Below, one piece after another: positions 22,500 to 33,716 of a stretch of DNA of 64,000 nt (position 1 is the stretch's first letter; each line of letters opens with the position of its first letter). The stretch comes from Aporrectodea caliginosa. Lineage: Eukaryota; Annelida; Clitellata; Crassiclitellata; Lumbricidae. The position numbers were made by a program, and so were the translations under genes. The notes beneath the pieces were generated by a model. That model had not been told where the DNA came from and made no database searches. It worked only from the letters and a program-made list of their open reading frames with translations. Location: NCBI GenBank assembly GCA_020284085.1, contig JACEVL010001679.1, positions 1-64,000 on the forward strand, written 5' to 3'.

Positions 22500-23465
22500 G
22501 ACACTGTGACCAACGTTAATACAAATAGTCTCGAACTGTTGTCCTGGTGCAGACCGACCATTCTAAACTCTAGGCTACGTATCGATCGTGTTACTGCACT
22601 TCGATCCAGATGAGCAACATATATGCCTACACCAACAAATATTACATTCTTGAATAAATATTTTAAAATAAAGAATAGTAAGAATTATATTGGTTTAAAT
22701 GTAAATAATATCGAATATTCGAGATTACAATCTAACATCCGCTGCCAGTTTCCTTATTTGACGCATATAGGGGCCTATTTTTAAATTTAGCCCGGGATGC
22801 AACATTCACAAAAATGAGATCTAAATAATATACATTTGGTCATGTATATTGAATGGTATTGTATTTTCGTTTATTAATCAACTCTAGCTGTCATAACGCA
22901 GCTAGTTACAAGATTCGTTCATCGATAGTTACAGTGAAACGTGTTAAGGCTTAAAGAGTCATTCTGGGTCAGGTAGATAAGCTTGGCATTATTGGTATTT
23001 CGTTAGCCTTAGACCATATCGATATTACATCCAATTCATAACTTACTTCAAGTTTAAGGGAATCAGTCTATAGGTTTTTATGTAACATTACTAGCATGTG
23101 CAGATAAGACAATCTCAGATTGACTAAAGCAATTAGCAGCAAATCACAATGGCGAGCTGGCCACTATGCCCTTGTGCCATGGCACTTGGACCCATATAAT
23201 TATGATTTCAGCGCTTTGGGCCATGTAGGGCAGAAAGGAATTAATTAACGTCAATATTCTAAACATGCAAACATTGCATCACATGAATTGAAAATATTCT
23301 TTACAATTATATAGGCCTACTACATAGGGCTTTATATACATGTAATATTATATGCATTGCATGCATTAATCCCTATGCATATAAATGCATATGTATTAAT
23401 AGTTTGATTAAATAGTTCATATGTAACATAATTATAATATATAATATATAATATGTCAATGATTC
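22500..23465. other. Non-coding stretch, nothing recognised
   Basis: AT-rich DNA without terminal repeats or coding motifs. Confidence 0.4.
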
Positions 23466-23473
23466 ACCCCTTT

Positions 23474-23902
23474 GGGGTTGTCCATTAATTATGTCAACAA
23501 AATATGGGGGGTTTGGAAAAAGTTTGACTGTTGTTGACAAGGGGAGGGGTACGGTCCAATTTGACGTCAACAAATTTTTCCCAATGAATCAACACAGACC
23601 CTTCAGAATGGTAGCTTAAACATTAAGTAGTGCTAAAAATGTATAAAAAGTGCTTAATGGTTAATACTACTAAAAGCTGGTAATAAACTAAACTCATATA
23701 TTTTGAAATTCGAGATTGCATCTTTTAGTGTAAAACAATCTAAAAATTATTCTACATGTATTGAGCCATTTTGTTTCCTTTTGTAGGGGGAGAGGGGTTC
23801 TGTGATTGTTGACATAATTTTTAGAGGGTCCTTCAATGTTTGACAGTTGTTGACAAGAAGGAGGGGGTCAAAAACTGCCTAAAATTTGTTGACATAATTA
23901 AT
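23474..23902. mobile_element. GGGGTNGTCCATTAATTATG MITE, copy 1
   Basis: Both ends carry TTGTTGACATAATTAAT-type inverted repeats (left GGGGTTGTCCATTAATTATG, right GTTGACATAATTAAT, outer right end diverged). The interior matches the copy at 55210-55650 in opposite orientation. No coding capacity. Confidence 0.8.
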
Positions 23903-24049
23903 TTCATGAAATAATATAGGGTTTATACCTAAACATACATATATATATATATAAGCCGATATATAAATATATATATACATATATTTCTATTATATATATA
24001 ATAACTCGTTTATTCGCAAAATATGGTAGAATAGAAACACGATAAAAAA

Positions 24050-24445
24050 CAGGAAATTCATTCCGAGAATTTATATAGTGCCTCTTCAAGGAGCCTACTC
24101 AGAGGCGAAAGTAGACCTGTCTGTACTATTTACAAATAATACATAGACCAAGTTTTATTAATACAAATTATGCTATTTGCATATAGGAGATCACGTAAAA
24201 AATTGCAACTTAGTTCCCTATAATTGGGCCTCTTCCAAATTGTCTTGTTCTTCTTGACGTTCAGCAGTCCTTCTTGATGTTAGGTTCCTGCATAAAGTGC
24301 AGAATATCCTCAACACTGCAGTGGCTGGTCTTAAAGATCTTGCAGTAGGAATTGCTGTAGGTGTAGTTTAGTGTGTTCAGTTCACTGTTCATGAGGTCCA
24401 CAGCTTCCATTCCGTAAAGCAAGAATGGTTTGCACTCATGAGCAC
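24050..24445 (-). mobile_element. LINE C-terminal fragment with 3' stem-loop
   Basis: On the minus strand, about 24437-24262 reads ECKPFLLYGMEAVDLMNSEL, NTLNYTYSNSYCKIFKTS, HCSVEDILHFMQEPN and ends KKDC-stop. This is the end of a LINE reverse-transcriptase protein (LYG.EA..L...EL..L.Y..N....KIF). The 3' stem-loop GCCTCTGAGTAGGCTCCTTG ... AGGCACTATATAAATTC lies at 24070-24112. The coding block is open over about 58 codons; upstream sequence is lost. Confidence 0.75.
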
Positions 24446-25166
24446 AAACAAGATGCAGTATACAATGGCTTAGTGAATTTGTAACATTTACTATACAAAT
24501 AGTTGAAAAATTTGTAGAACTTGACTATCATTTCATGCAAACTAACCTCAAAAGACTTGGCAGAAACAAGGAGAAAAACCAAGCTGGCCTATAGAAGTTT
24601 TTTGACACAGTTAATTTGAACACCATTTAGACATTTTACAATTTACATGTATGTAGTACGAAAAGAGGGGCCAAACCTCATTGTGCACCTGAGATTTCTT
24701 GACATTTAATTTCATGTTAATAGGCCTACACTCTCATTCTTCAATGCAAATGTCTCCCGTTGCTTGTATACATGCAGTTCACGGCCAACATTAAAATAAG
24801 GTCGTCAGTATATGCATATAAATATATTTTACGACGTCTTTGATAGCGTATTTAATTACGTTACTGAAAGTACTACGTCAACCAAAAGACCTAATTATAC
24901 ACATGACTGGAAAGTACTCATATAACGTAATAAAAATTATAGTTATTGGACGATAATCAGAGGATCAGAAACACGTCGAGTCGCGTTTTCATTAATGCTT
25001 TTCAGTTAATTATATTTTATGATGGCAATCGACGAATATAATTATAATGTTTGTGAAGTAAAATATTGCCTATGGTCTATGGAGATTTAAAACAACGTAT
25101 TTAATATCAGAGACAAAATCTGAAGTGGGGTGACATATGAACTATGAAGATGTGTGAAACAGATAT
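24446..25166. other. Non-coding stretch, nothing recognised
   Basis: No repeat or coding evidence seen. Confidence 0.4.
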
Positions 25167-25168
25167 TA

Positions 25169-26305
25169 TGGGTATATTTCACAACCGGAGGCAAATTCAG
25201 AAATAGAATTAGAGAAAAACAAAGTCATGCAAAATTTAAAATATTTCTTACACAAATGTTTTCATGGCGGTCCTGAAGCATACTTAATATTGAGCAGAGC
25301 TTAAATTTGACAGATTTGGCCTAATTTTTCATTTTACTTTTTGTACTATTTGAAACACATAAAACTTTGATTCCTGAATATTTACAACTCAGTTACTTTA
25401 TAAATACACAGTTCAAATTGCCGCCACTGCTTATAATTGGTAATTAATTAGTTTTAAGCATGCATTAAAATATTACACAGCAACCTAAATTATTATGACG
25501 ATAAATTATATACATGTACCATCAAATAAATTCATTTTAATAGAAATATAAAGTAACGGAGTTGTAGTAACGGAGTTTTAAAATATTCCTAAATAACTTA
25601 GGTCTCCACGCTGACCGGATGAGTTAAGATATGAAAATTAGTTCGCCTAGTTTAGTTTCTATATTATTTTTGAAAGAAAAAAATATATACGCAAAATGCA
25701 ATAATTACAGTCACGGAGTTGTAACTCTTTTTTATACTATAACATTACCAGATAAATTTCTGAAAATTGTCAACAGAAGCAAACATCCATATTGATTTCT
25801 TGTTGGTAAAATCAGTGCAGACATGTTCCCTGCTATCGAAGATGTCAATTAAAAAAACGAGGGTTTTCAATTTATTCCACAGATGGCAGAAACCCATTCG
25901 CAACGGTATTGCAAGCAATAATTGAAGACAGAGGGTTTCATTTATTTTTTAATTATGTAGTTCGTTAATAAGTTAATAAAAACCATATAGAGCAATGGAT
26001 ATATGTAAGTTAATGATCTAAAAATTATAAAACATCAGCTAGGCGCTTCAACTGTTACCGTAACGTAACTTTGAAATGACTCACCATTAGAAAGGTCAAT
26101 GAAATTTCGGGTTAAAATTGGACTTTATAATTTTCTTCTCATACTAATCATCTAAATAATATAATAGAAATAATTTTTTATATAACTTACTCATGCCCAA
26201 CAATGTATTTAAAAATTAAAAATTATAATTTTACTCTTTGTGTAAGCCGTACAAAGGAGAAGACGGAAATTTCTCTAATTTGCTGTCGGTTTTGAAATAT
26301 ACCCA
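25169..26305. mobile_element. TGGGTATATTTCACAACCGG family, copy 2
   Basis: Same ends, TA flanks and interior as copy 1, in the same orientation. The motif positions are conserved (25381, 25551 with an adjacent second copy, 25710 and a decayed 25900). At the site where copy 3 holds a mariner, this copy reads AAAAAAATATATACGCAAAATG, so it is an empty-site reference. Confidence 0.85.
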
Positions 26306-26416
26306 TATAATAAATCATTTTCACGAGTTACCATGCATTCCTCCACTATAAATTCAATGACGTTAACCTAACGCATAATACTCAGCACACAGACAACATA
26401 TTATTACCTTGGCGAT

Positions 26417-26421
26417 AATCA

Positions 26422-26484
<63 letters not shown>

Positions 26485-26842
26485 TATAAACGCACAGAAA
26501 TGTTTGTCGTGTGTGTAACGTGTGTGTGTGCAATGAGTCTGTGCGTGTGCACCGTGTTACGCGTTGTGTTACGCTGTTTCGAGTCCCAGCGTGCCAGCCA
26601 CAAACGATCGCCGCGCTACAGCGACAACCAGACAAGTCTGTAGGGGCGCGGGAGGGGAGAGGTCGCATACTCGAATACCGCTTGTGGTCGGTCGAGACGC
26701 AGCCAGCGAGAAACCACCGTTAGAGATCGCTCGGTTGAGAATGACATCGCTAAGGGTCGCTCGAGACTGGCGAAGCCAGCGAGTAGTCAGCGTCTTAAAT
26801 TTAGTAGCCTTGCTCGTCTTAAATTTAGTAGCCTTGCTTCTA
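26417..26842. repeat. Helitron-related repeat and AT microsatellite
   Basis: A TCACTAATATAT start, an AT run (26425-26478), then TTAATAATATAAACGCACAGAAATG and GTTACGCTGTTTCGAG, with GATCGCCGCG farther on. The same words in the same order occur at 38162-38400. A 25-bp block (GTCTTAAATTTAGTAGCCTT) is duplicated at about 26789 and 26815. The open frames here are not recognised proteins. Confidence 0.5.
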
Positions 26843-26939
26843 ATCACAGGTAGCCCAGATCAACACGAGGAACACAAGAAAGAATTTATCAATTTCAACA
26901 ATTATTGTTCGAGATCTGATCATTTTTTCTTTGATTTTT

Positions 26940-27961
26940 ATTGTATTGTATTTGAACACTTGTTATAGCGCCCCAACCAGATTTCCCACAGAGGCGCTCC
27001 CGACTACTGCGCGAACGCTGAATCGGAGTTTCACGCCGAAGCGCATGAGCAATTGCGAGTGAAGGACTTGCCCAGGGTCCCTAGCGCGGCGACTTTGAGG
27101 TGGATCCGAACCCGCAACCCTCCAGCTGCAAGGCACCGAACATACCCCTGCACCACCGCGCCCCAGTTGTATTGTGATGTGTTGTATTGTGTGTTGTATT
27201 GTAGGTCTAATCCACGTTTATAATGCGACCGAGCCACCCGTAGTAAAGATCCGAGAAATTAATCTCTGATAATCCGACCCGACCGGGAAGCATATTACGA
27301 AAGTACACACTGAAATTGATCCAAGGGCATCTCGCGACCAATCAGAGGATGAGTGTGAATTTGCCTAATGAATAATCATGAATATTCATCTGCCTCTAAC
27401 GGCAGTCTAGTCAGAGACAGAAAGTGCGAAGGGTAACGTGGCACACGGTAAAGTCACCTTCGACTTTCCTACGATAGTCGTAAACTTTGTATTCACGTGT
27501 AGAGTGAAATTTAAAATTAGAATATTACAATTAAATCGACAAGTGGCACAATTAAACATTTATGTGATAAGGCCAATGTCGTGGTTTGTATGGTAGTGAT
27601 GTATCGGTGGACACTAAAGCGGCACTCAGAGAAAGCTAGGTGAAAGACCGCTTTATAATGACTTTCGACGTCAGAGTAATCGCCAGTGAACTCCGATAGC
27701 CTATACTGATAATCGGCAGGCAAATGTTTCATATAATCGACCATTTCGCAATTTATCAATTTAAATTCGAACTGTTTTTACAAACTGGAGTTCACTATTT
27801 ACTGATTTAAGCAAGGCGCGTAGCTAATGAGTATTCATGACGCAGTGAATGTTATTACTGACATGGCGGCTTCTGATTGGTCGCGAGAATCCCTTGGATC
27901 AATTTTAATGTGTACTTTCGTAATATGCGACCGGGAAGCGAACCCGGGGCGCCGGCGTGAC
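26940..27961 (-). mobile_element. Dimeric tRNA-derived SINE, copy 2, split by a TIR element
   Basis: Same sequence as 16694-17124 with the (TACAA)n end at the left and target duplication GATTTTT (26933-26939 and 27962-27968). Its first tRNA head is truncated at GCCGGCGTGAC, so it is 5'-shortened. It is interrupted at 27291-27927 by another element. Without that insert the SINE is about 374 bp. Confidence 0.8.
27291..27927. mobile_element. 637-bp TIR element with an 11-bp target duplication
   Basis: Both ends read CATATTACGAAAGTACACA and the inverted match continues for about 55 bases (ATTGATCCAAGGG, CTCGCGACCAATCAGA). CGACCGGGAAG is present on each side (27280-27290 and 27928-27938) and occurs once in SINE copy 1, which proves the insertion. 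An 11-bp duplication is longer than for hAT, mariner or Harbinger; Mutator-like elements (8-11 bp) fit best. The 80-codon frame at 27517-27759 is not recognised. Confidence 0.85.
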
Positions 27962-28374
27962 GATTTTTGTTAGATATCGTTTTTTCTTACCTTGAAATTG
28001 CCTTGAATAACCCCGAATTTAGGGTCTATATTTTACTTGGATGTACTCTCATTGAGACAAAAAATACCGAAAGTTCATCCAGATCAGATTCTTCGTTGAT
28101 TTTTGTGATAAAAGAGTGCATAGACAATGGACTCAAGTTCCAAGACCCGAGCATGGGCGCCTTCAGTTCTGGAAAGTAATTAGGGTATGTTCGAGGGCTT
28201 CGAGGGACCTCTGGATAACATTGTAAAATTCTGTAAAAAAATATATGTACAATATATGAATAGAATTATGGGGAGAAATAGGGAACGCAATGTATCTGCA
28301 ATGTATCATTTTTCTGCTGCCCGTAAAAATTTACAGCTTCATCGCTTCAGCGTCATTACAACTTGCGGCCTAGT

Positions 28375-28780
28375 AGATGGATGGATGGATGGATGGATGG
28401 ATGGATGGATGGATGGATGGATGGATGGATGGATGGATGGATGGATGGATGGATGGATGGATGGATGGATGGATGGATGGATGGATGGATGGATGGATGG
28501 ATGGATGGATGGATGGATGGATGGATGGATGGATGGATGGATGGATGGATGGATGGATGGATGGATGGATGGATGGATGGATGGATGGATGGATGGATGG
28601 ATGGATGGATGGATGGATGGATGGATGGATGAGTGTTTGAGAATAATTATTTGGAAGGGTGGATTGATGGATGAATGGATGTGTGGGTGGATGGATTGTT
28701 GTATGAATGGATGGATGGATGAATGGATGGATGTATAGATTAATGGGTGTGTGGGTGGGTGGGTGGATGGACTAGTGGAT
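28375..28780. repeat. (ATGG)n microsatellite
   Basis: A pure tetranucleotide run to about 28631, then degenerate GGATGGATG/GTGG units to about 28775. The MDGW repeats in all three frames are translations of it. Confidence 0.95.
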
Positions 28781-29085
28781 CAGGACGACGGCAGCACCGA
28801 ACAAAGGTTACGCATCTGATAGAAGCATGCAGATTCTGCAAAGCGAACTCACGTGGTCACAAAAGAATGAAGGTCTAAATTTGAACAATAATAAATTATT
28901 TGATGTAGGTTACATGTTGAACAGAAGCTAAAACACCCTAATTTATAGCCTGCATGCATATTTAATGTCAGAACAAGTTGCAAGGTGGCGCCATGAACTG
29001 GAACGTCAAACTGATTGCCAAACAAATCAAACTCAGATTGCGTAAGCTAGCGTCATCTGGCGAATATGAGATACATAAGGTATAA
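28781..29085. other. Non-coding stretch, nothing recognised
   Basis: No feature recognised in this short interval. Confidence 0.4.
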
Positions 29086-29097
29086 TGCATAATACGC

Positions 29098-29410
29098 ATT
29101 ATCATCATCATCATCAGTTCCTGACGACAACCATTTGGCGGCGATGAGTACGAATAAATTATCTCCATTGTCCACGGTCATTTGTCAAGTCCATTACTCC
29201 CATTAGTGTTAGTCCAAGTGATTGTATGTCCTCATTCATGTTGTCTATCCAACATCTTCTTGGACTGCCTTTGTTTCTGTTTCCTTCGAATCTTGCATGT
29301 TGAGGCCTAGTATACATTGTGTGGGATTCTGTCAGCTGGCATTCTCTCTATACATGTATACATGTCCAAACCATCGGAGACTTTGTTGAAAGACTTTGTC
29401 TATAGCAGAG
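29098..29410 (-). mobile_element. RTE-like LINE C-terminus with (ATG)n tail
   Basis: On the minus strand there are LRWFGHVYMYREN, then ARFEGNRNKGSPRRCWIDNM, NEDIQSLGLTL and DLTNDRGQWR, ending in TGATGATGATG. This is the conserved tail of many LINE ORFs (LRWFGHV.RM...RGRPR.RW.D....D...LG......A.DR..W). It is short, frameshifted and 5'-truncated. The clade assignment to RTE is from memory. Confidence 0.75.
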
Positions 29411-29414
29411 TTGT

Positions 29415-30400
29415 TTGGATATATCCCATGCCTGTCTAATGTCATCGTTTGCGGATGACCTTCAGGCGCATTTGCAATGTCCTGCGTCAGCAGCAGCCGT
29501 TACTGCAGTCCGGGCCATGAACCGAGCAATGGAGGCTCTGGAGGCCTGGATTTACTCCAATCAGCTGCGGTTTAACTCTTCTAAAACAATTTATTTGGCT
29601 TGGCACGCGCGAGCAGCTCGCCTACAGATTGACCTTGGACTCCCTTGCCCATGGCAGGAGTTCCCGCAGTTAGCCTTCCTATCCTCTGTCCGGAACCTTG
29701 GTGTCGCTTATAATTAAGACTAAGAACTAACCTTCACGCGGCATATCAACCTACTATTCCGCGATTGCTACTACCAGCTGCGTCAGCTTAGAGTGGTCTT
29801 CCGTTCTTTAACCTCTAATATTATACTGCCTTAACGCTTATCCACTCTTTTGTTGTTTCCCGCCTCGATTGTTGCAGCGCCCTCTATGTGGGTCTTCTGG
29901 CGTCTCGGTTTGGGTGTTTGGATCGGGTCATGCGCGCAGTTGCACTCCTCATTGGCCGCATCCCAAGATTCGACCATGTCACTGCAGATTGCATGCGGGA
30001 TGTCTTGCATTGTCTCCCTTTCCGCAGCGGATCACTTACCGGATCTCTGCCTTGGCGCGGCCTCGCGGGTGTGGCCTCCGTTTGCTTACAGGAGCTCTGC
30101 TGCTCCACCCTGAGCGTTCAGCGCCGTGGCTCTCTCCGCTCCTCTAAGCAGGCTGAGCTCTTGTTCCCAGTCGCGGACATCTATTATGCAGCGCCGTGCC
30201 TTTTCTGTTGCTGGCCCTAGCATGATCAGCTGCAGCTGTAATCTGGAATGGGCTTCCTGTCTATACGCCTAATGTCGCCGTGCACGTTCTTCTCTAACCG
30301 CAGGACTTTTCTCTTTAGCAGGGGTTGGGTCGGGAGCGCTCCTGAGTAGACTATCTTGAAGGGGCGCTATATAAAAGCCTCGAAAATGAGTCGTTTCTTA
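29415..30400 (+). mobile_element. Decayed L2-like LINE with 3' stem-loop
   Basis: The frame 29415-29717 contains SSFADDLQAHLQC (catalytic box), WIYSNQLRFNSSKTIYLAW and VRNLGVAYN. Shifted frames then give LRVVFRSLTS, GLLASRFGCLDRV and FDHVTADCMRDVLHCLPFRS. The 3' end at 30330-30370 is the stem-loop GGGAGCGCTCCTGAGTAGAC ... GGGGCGCTATATAAAAG. Many frameshifts are present. The family is the same type as the LINE at 35.2-38.0 kb. Confidence 0.8.
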
Positions 30401-30943
30401 TTTTATTTTTGTTTGTGTTAATTCTCTGCTTCTCCATATCCTATTTATTATTCCAAATAAATGTGAAGTGCTTTTAATTCTCTTAGTATAACTTTTCCGT
30501 TTCTGCCATTATGATTTAACGGCAAACATAAACTTGATCATGTGCAGCGCTTTTCGACAGTGGTGTCGCTTGAGCTTCGATGTTGCAAACCCAGGTTCAT
30601 GTGGATCTTGGCTTATATACAGCAGAAAATACCAAACCACATATCGGGGTACCTTAAAAAAACTCACCGAATTTTTAAACGAATCCCAGACCCAGCCTGA
30701 GCATGCAGAGATGCATGGGGCAACTGTCCCATTGCCTCGTGCACGGCGACATTAATGCTTCTCTAAAACAAGCCAACAAGCTTGACATACGTTATTTTTT
30801 TGTCTAGGTGCGTACATGTAGGCCTATATAAGCCTATAGTATAGGCCTACATAAATTTGAGGGAAAGGAACAAACAGAAATGAGTAAAGAAGATAAACAA
30901 TTAACAATAAAAGGCAGATATGATCATATGTTATGCTGGTAAT
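30401..30943. other. Non-coding stretch, nothing recognised
   Basis: The frame at 30534-30755 has no domain. Two TAGGCCTA octamers occur near 30820-30850. Confidence 0.4.
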
Positions 30944-30951
30944 GTTGTGTA

Positions 30952-31130
30952 CAGGCACGTAGTGACGTAGCCAGACTTAAATTCAAGAGGAGGCAACTTC
31001 ACAGACAATTGGCAATATTCTGCATGGTTATTGGGCCCTATTGGGGTCATTGGTCAATAGAATTTCCAGTATATGAAAAAAGCACGAGGAGGCAACTGCC
31101 TCCTCGTGTCTCCATGTAGCTACGCCTATG
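30952..31130. mobile_element. Short hAT-type MITE with a perfect 8-bp TSD
   Basis: GTTGTGTA flanks both sides (30944-30951 and 31131-31138). The left end is CAGGCACGTAGTGACGTAGC; the right end, reverse-complemented, is CATAGGCGTAGCTAC. A palindrome CACGAGGAGGCAAC/TGCCTCCTCGTG lies near the right end. 179 bp, non-coding. Confidence 0.7.
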
Positions 31131-31138
31131 GTTGTGTA

Positions 31139-31568
31139 GTTGCTTTTATTAATTACCTCGTATATGGGCTAATCCGCTGCGGTTAATACTTCCTTCCAAT
31201 ACTCGTCTCTATTTGGTCTTTTTTGAACGAAACAGGTCCTGCAGTATGTCAACTTATATCGTTCTATCGTATACACCCAATGGCTATAATTAAATCTTCC
31301 TGAGTCTTCCTGCATAATTATATAGGCCATAGATAGGCGTATACGTTTACGCGTTGGTCAACATCTATCGAAGTCAAGTCTTTGTATACATGTATGTGTT
31401 TTCACTGGTTCCAAACCGCCACTAGATGTGTGATTGTGCGTGCAAAAAATTTCGTAGCAATAATAATAAATATTATAATTTGTATATGCAATAATTATGC
31501 ATATAAGTGTGTGTGTGTGTGTGCATGCATGGTTATGTAGTATATATTGTATGTAGGCCTATGCGTGT
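31139..31568. other. Non-coding stretch, nothing recognised
   Basis: A short (TG)n run near 31509-31523 is the only structure. Confidence 0.4.
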
Positions 31569-32135
31569 CAATGTGATCCTCGTTAACTATAACGGTAAAG
31601 AAAATGTTCGCTATATATATAACGAAAATAAAATGATTTCGTAAACGATAACTATAACTGTAACTATAACTATAACTATAATTAATTCTAACTCTAACTA
31701 TGAGGAAAATGACACTAAGGAAAATTCATTGTTATTTACGCTACAAAAAAAATTAAAAAGTGTAATATCGACAAACATGAGAACATGAAAATGCGCTAGG
31801 TTACAACTAATAGCCTATATTTTCACCTCGGATTTTGGATTTGTGAATTAACTATGCAGTAGTAGTGACTCATTTAGTTAAATTTAGTTATTTTGTAAAC
31901 ATTTTCATAGCGATTGCGACCCAAATTGACTTGCGCAAATTCGCAAAAATTAGTAGTCATAGAAATTTTATATTAAAAATGTCGCTAAAGACCATGAGTG
32001 TCTGAAGGCAATTTCGCTTAGCCTTATTGTGACTAAGTATAGTATAACTAAAAAAATCGAAATCCAGTCAATATATCTCTGACCATGACTAAAAAAATAA
32101 AACTAACCATATAACTGTGACTATTGTATTGTATT
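31569..32135. mobile_element. Possible hAT-like element (tentative)
   Basis: The left edge CAATGTGATCCTCGTTAAC resembles known hAT (Tip100-like) ends. It is followed by a block of AACTATAACTAT hexamers (31648-31702), as often seen subterminally. A candidate right edge is CAATAGTCACAGTTA in reverse at about 32135. No matching 8-bp duplication was found. Confidence 0.3.
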
Positions 32136-32566
32136 TATATATTTAGATTCACATTTTCATGCACATTTGTAGGCTATTTATATTTTATGAATGCTTTGCA
32201 ACGTTTATAATGGTAAGCTGCAGTTTTCGTTCGATGATTTTTTCCGTGTAGAGACACTTAGGCTGAAATATTCCATATACATGTGCAGGCACATAACTCC
32301 TGTTGTAACTTCTATAGAGCATTAACTAATATTTTAGGCTTGTTCTACCCATAAACGTAATCTCTAGTCGCCACATGTCTGACTTTCTTCATCAACCTAT
32401 AACAGATCCCTGCAGACTCGGTTGAACGAGCCTTCTATCCGACTCCATGCATCCTCTGCCGAATATTCTCCGCAAACTGTTCTTGTCGGTTCTCTTCAGA
32501 CTGTTCTTTTCAGATTCATCTCTTTATTCTCCGAGGTTCTCGTCTCCGACTCCTGATATACATGTG
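32136..32566. other. Non-coding stretch, nothing recognised
   Basis: No repeat or coding evidence seen. Confidence 0.4.
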
Positions 32567-33595
32567 CAGGGTGGCGCAAAGAAAGTGGGACCGCTTCGTG
32601 AAATCTTGTGCAAAATTATGTTTTGGGCGTGTCTTTTTAACTGTAAAATTATGGGGAGCTAGGCGAATTATTACTGAGTTTCTAAATAAATCCTGGAGTA
32701 AAATACGACTTTGTAAAAAAATGATGCTGATGGTACGACAGCGCGTAAATCGGGAAGCGGCCGTCCGAAGTTCGTTATAAACAGCACGGATTATTCGGCC
32801 TGCATGTGCATGAGTGAGCTGATTTGCAGCTAACCTGAGCCAGGATGATGATCCTCACAGCCACGAGGGTCCATGGGAAATTGAAAGAGAAACTGGCATA
32901 TCACGAACAGTGCAACTCATTATAAAGCAAGATTTGCAACTTCAACCGCACAAACGCGTAATAGGGAAGGTTATAAACGACAACTGCAAATTAAAACGCC
33001 TGCAGCGAAGTCAACAGGTATACTTGGCAGATTTTGAAACGAGAGAAGTGTACGAAGCATTTGGTACAGATGTAAAGACATTTACTCTCGCCACACCGGT
33101 TAATTCTCAAAATGATCGCGCTTTTCTGATGCAAGAAAGAAAAAAAAGTTCCAGCAACGAGACTCGTATACGCGAACGTGAACAAATAAGTCATGGTATC
33201 ATGGTTTCGGACGGTGTGTCTCGGATGAGAAAAACCAGTGTGGTGTTTGTTGAATCTGGAGCGAAAGTGAACAGTGAGTATTATTGTGATCACGTCTTAA
33301 TACAAGGATTACTTCCAGATATTCGAGCGAGATGTAATCGTCAAAGCTGGACACTGCAACAGGACGTTGAAGAGTGGCAAAAATTCTCTCAGCGGTTTAT
33401 AAACAGAAGCATTGACCAGTGGCGCAGACGTTTAGAAAAAACTGTTGAGAACCGAGGAAGACACATTGAATTTGATTTCTGATTTTGTATAAATTAGCAT
33501 TTGGCAACAATTTACTTGTTTTTCTTAGAAGAAAAAGTTACAAAAAATTTATTATTTGAAATTATATTAGGCGGTCCCACTTTCTTTGCGCCACC

Positions 33596-33598
<3 letters not shown>
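32567..33598 (+). mobile_element. Mariner-like element A, catalytic core deleted
   Basis: The 28-bp ends CAGGGTGGCGCAAAGAAAG...GGGACCGC are inverted. TA follows the right end; the left flank reads TG, a probable mutation. The internal frame encodes a transposase remnant on the plus strand. Confidence 0.9.
32735..33482 (+). pseudogene. Mariner-like transposase remnant (element A)
   Basis: A decayed N-terminal piece at 32740-32775 shows KSGSGRPK, the usual linker between the two helix-turn-helix halves. From 32910 one frame runs 190 codons with TLATPVNSQNDRAF, HGIMVSDGVSRMRKTSVVFV, KVNSEYYCDHVL and ARCNRQSWTLQQD. After LQQD it goes straight to VEEWQKFSQRFINRSIDQWR and a normal-looking C-terminus. 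Family members have roughly 70 residues between these blocks, including GAPSH and the third catalytic Asp (NPVDY). The frame thus stays open across a deletion of the catalytic core. It cannot be active, though a short DNA-binding product is conceivable. Confidence 0.8.

Positions 33599-33636
<38 letters not shown>
33599..33636. repeat. (TA)n microsatellite at the mariner target
   Basis: Pure TA run directly after the mariner right end, probably expanded from the TA target. Confidence 0.9.
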
Positions 33637-33639
<3 letters not shown>

Positions 33640-33716
33640 AATTCATCTTCTCCTAGCACGTGTATATTGTTATATGGACCTTCTAAATATAATTAAGGCT
33701 CGATAAGATTTACCAT

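Larger units (their letters stand above)
26843..28350 (-). mobile_element. Dispersed repeat family X, copy C, split by a SINE
   Basis: 26843-26939 and 27962-28350 together match, in reverse, the repeat at 51861-52500 and 61303-61868. Shared words include GAGATCTGATCATTT, TTCAACAATTATTG and GGTATGTTCGAGGGCTT. The SINE at 26940-27961 sits between them with GATTTTT on both sides. Short open frames in the three copies do not agree well enough to call a gene. Confidence 0.75.

Noticed and set aside
26511..26968. Plus-strand frames MCNVCVCNES... and MCYAVSSPSV...
   Set aside because: They cross from the Helitron-related repeat into repeat X and a SINE; no domain and no consistent start.
28363..28738. 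Long frames of MDGW repeats
   Set aside because: They exist in all three frames and are simple translation of the ATGG microsatellite.
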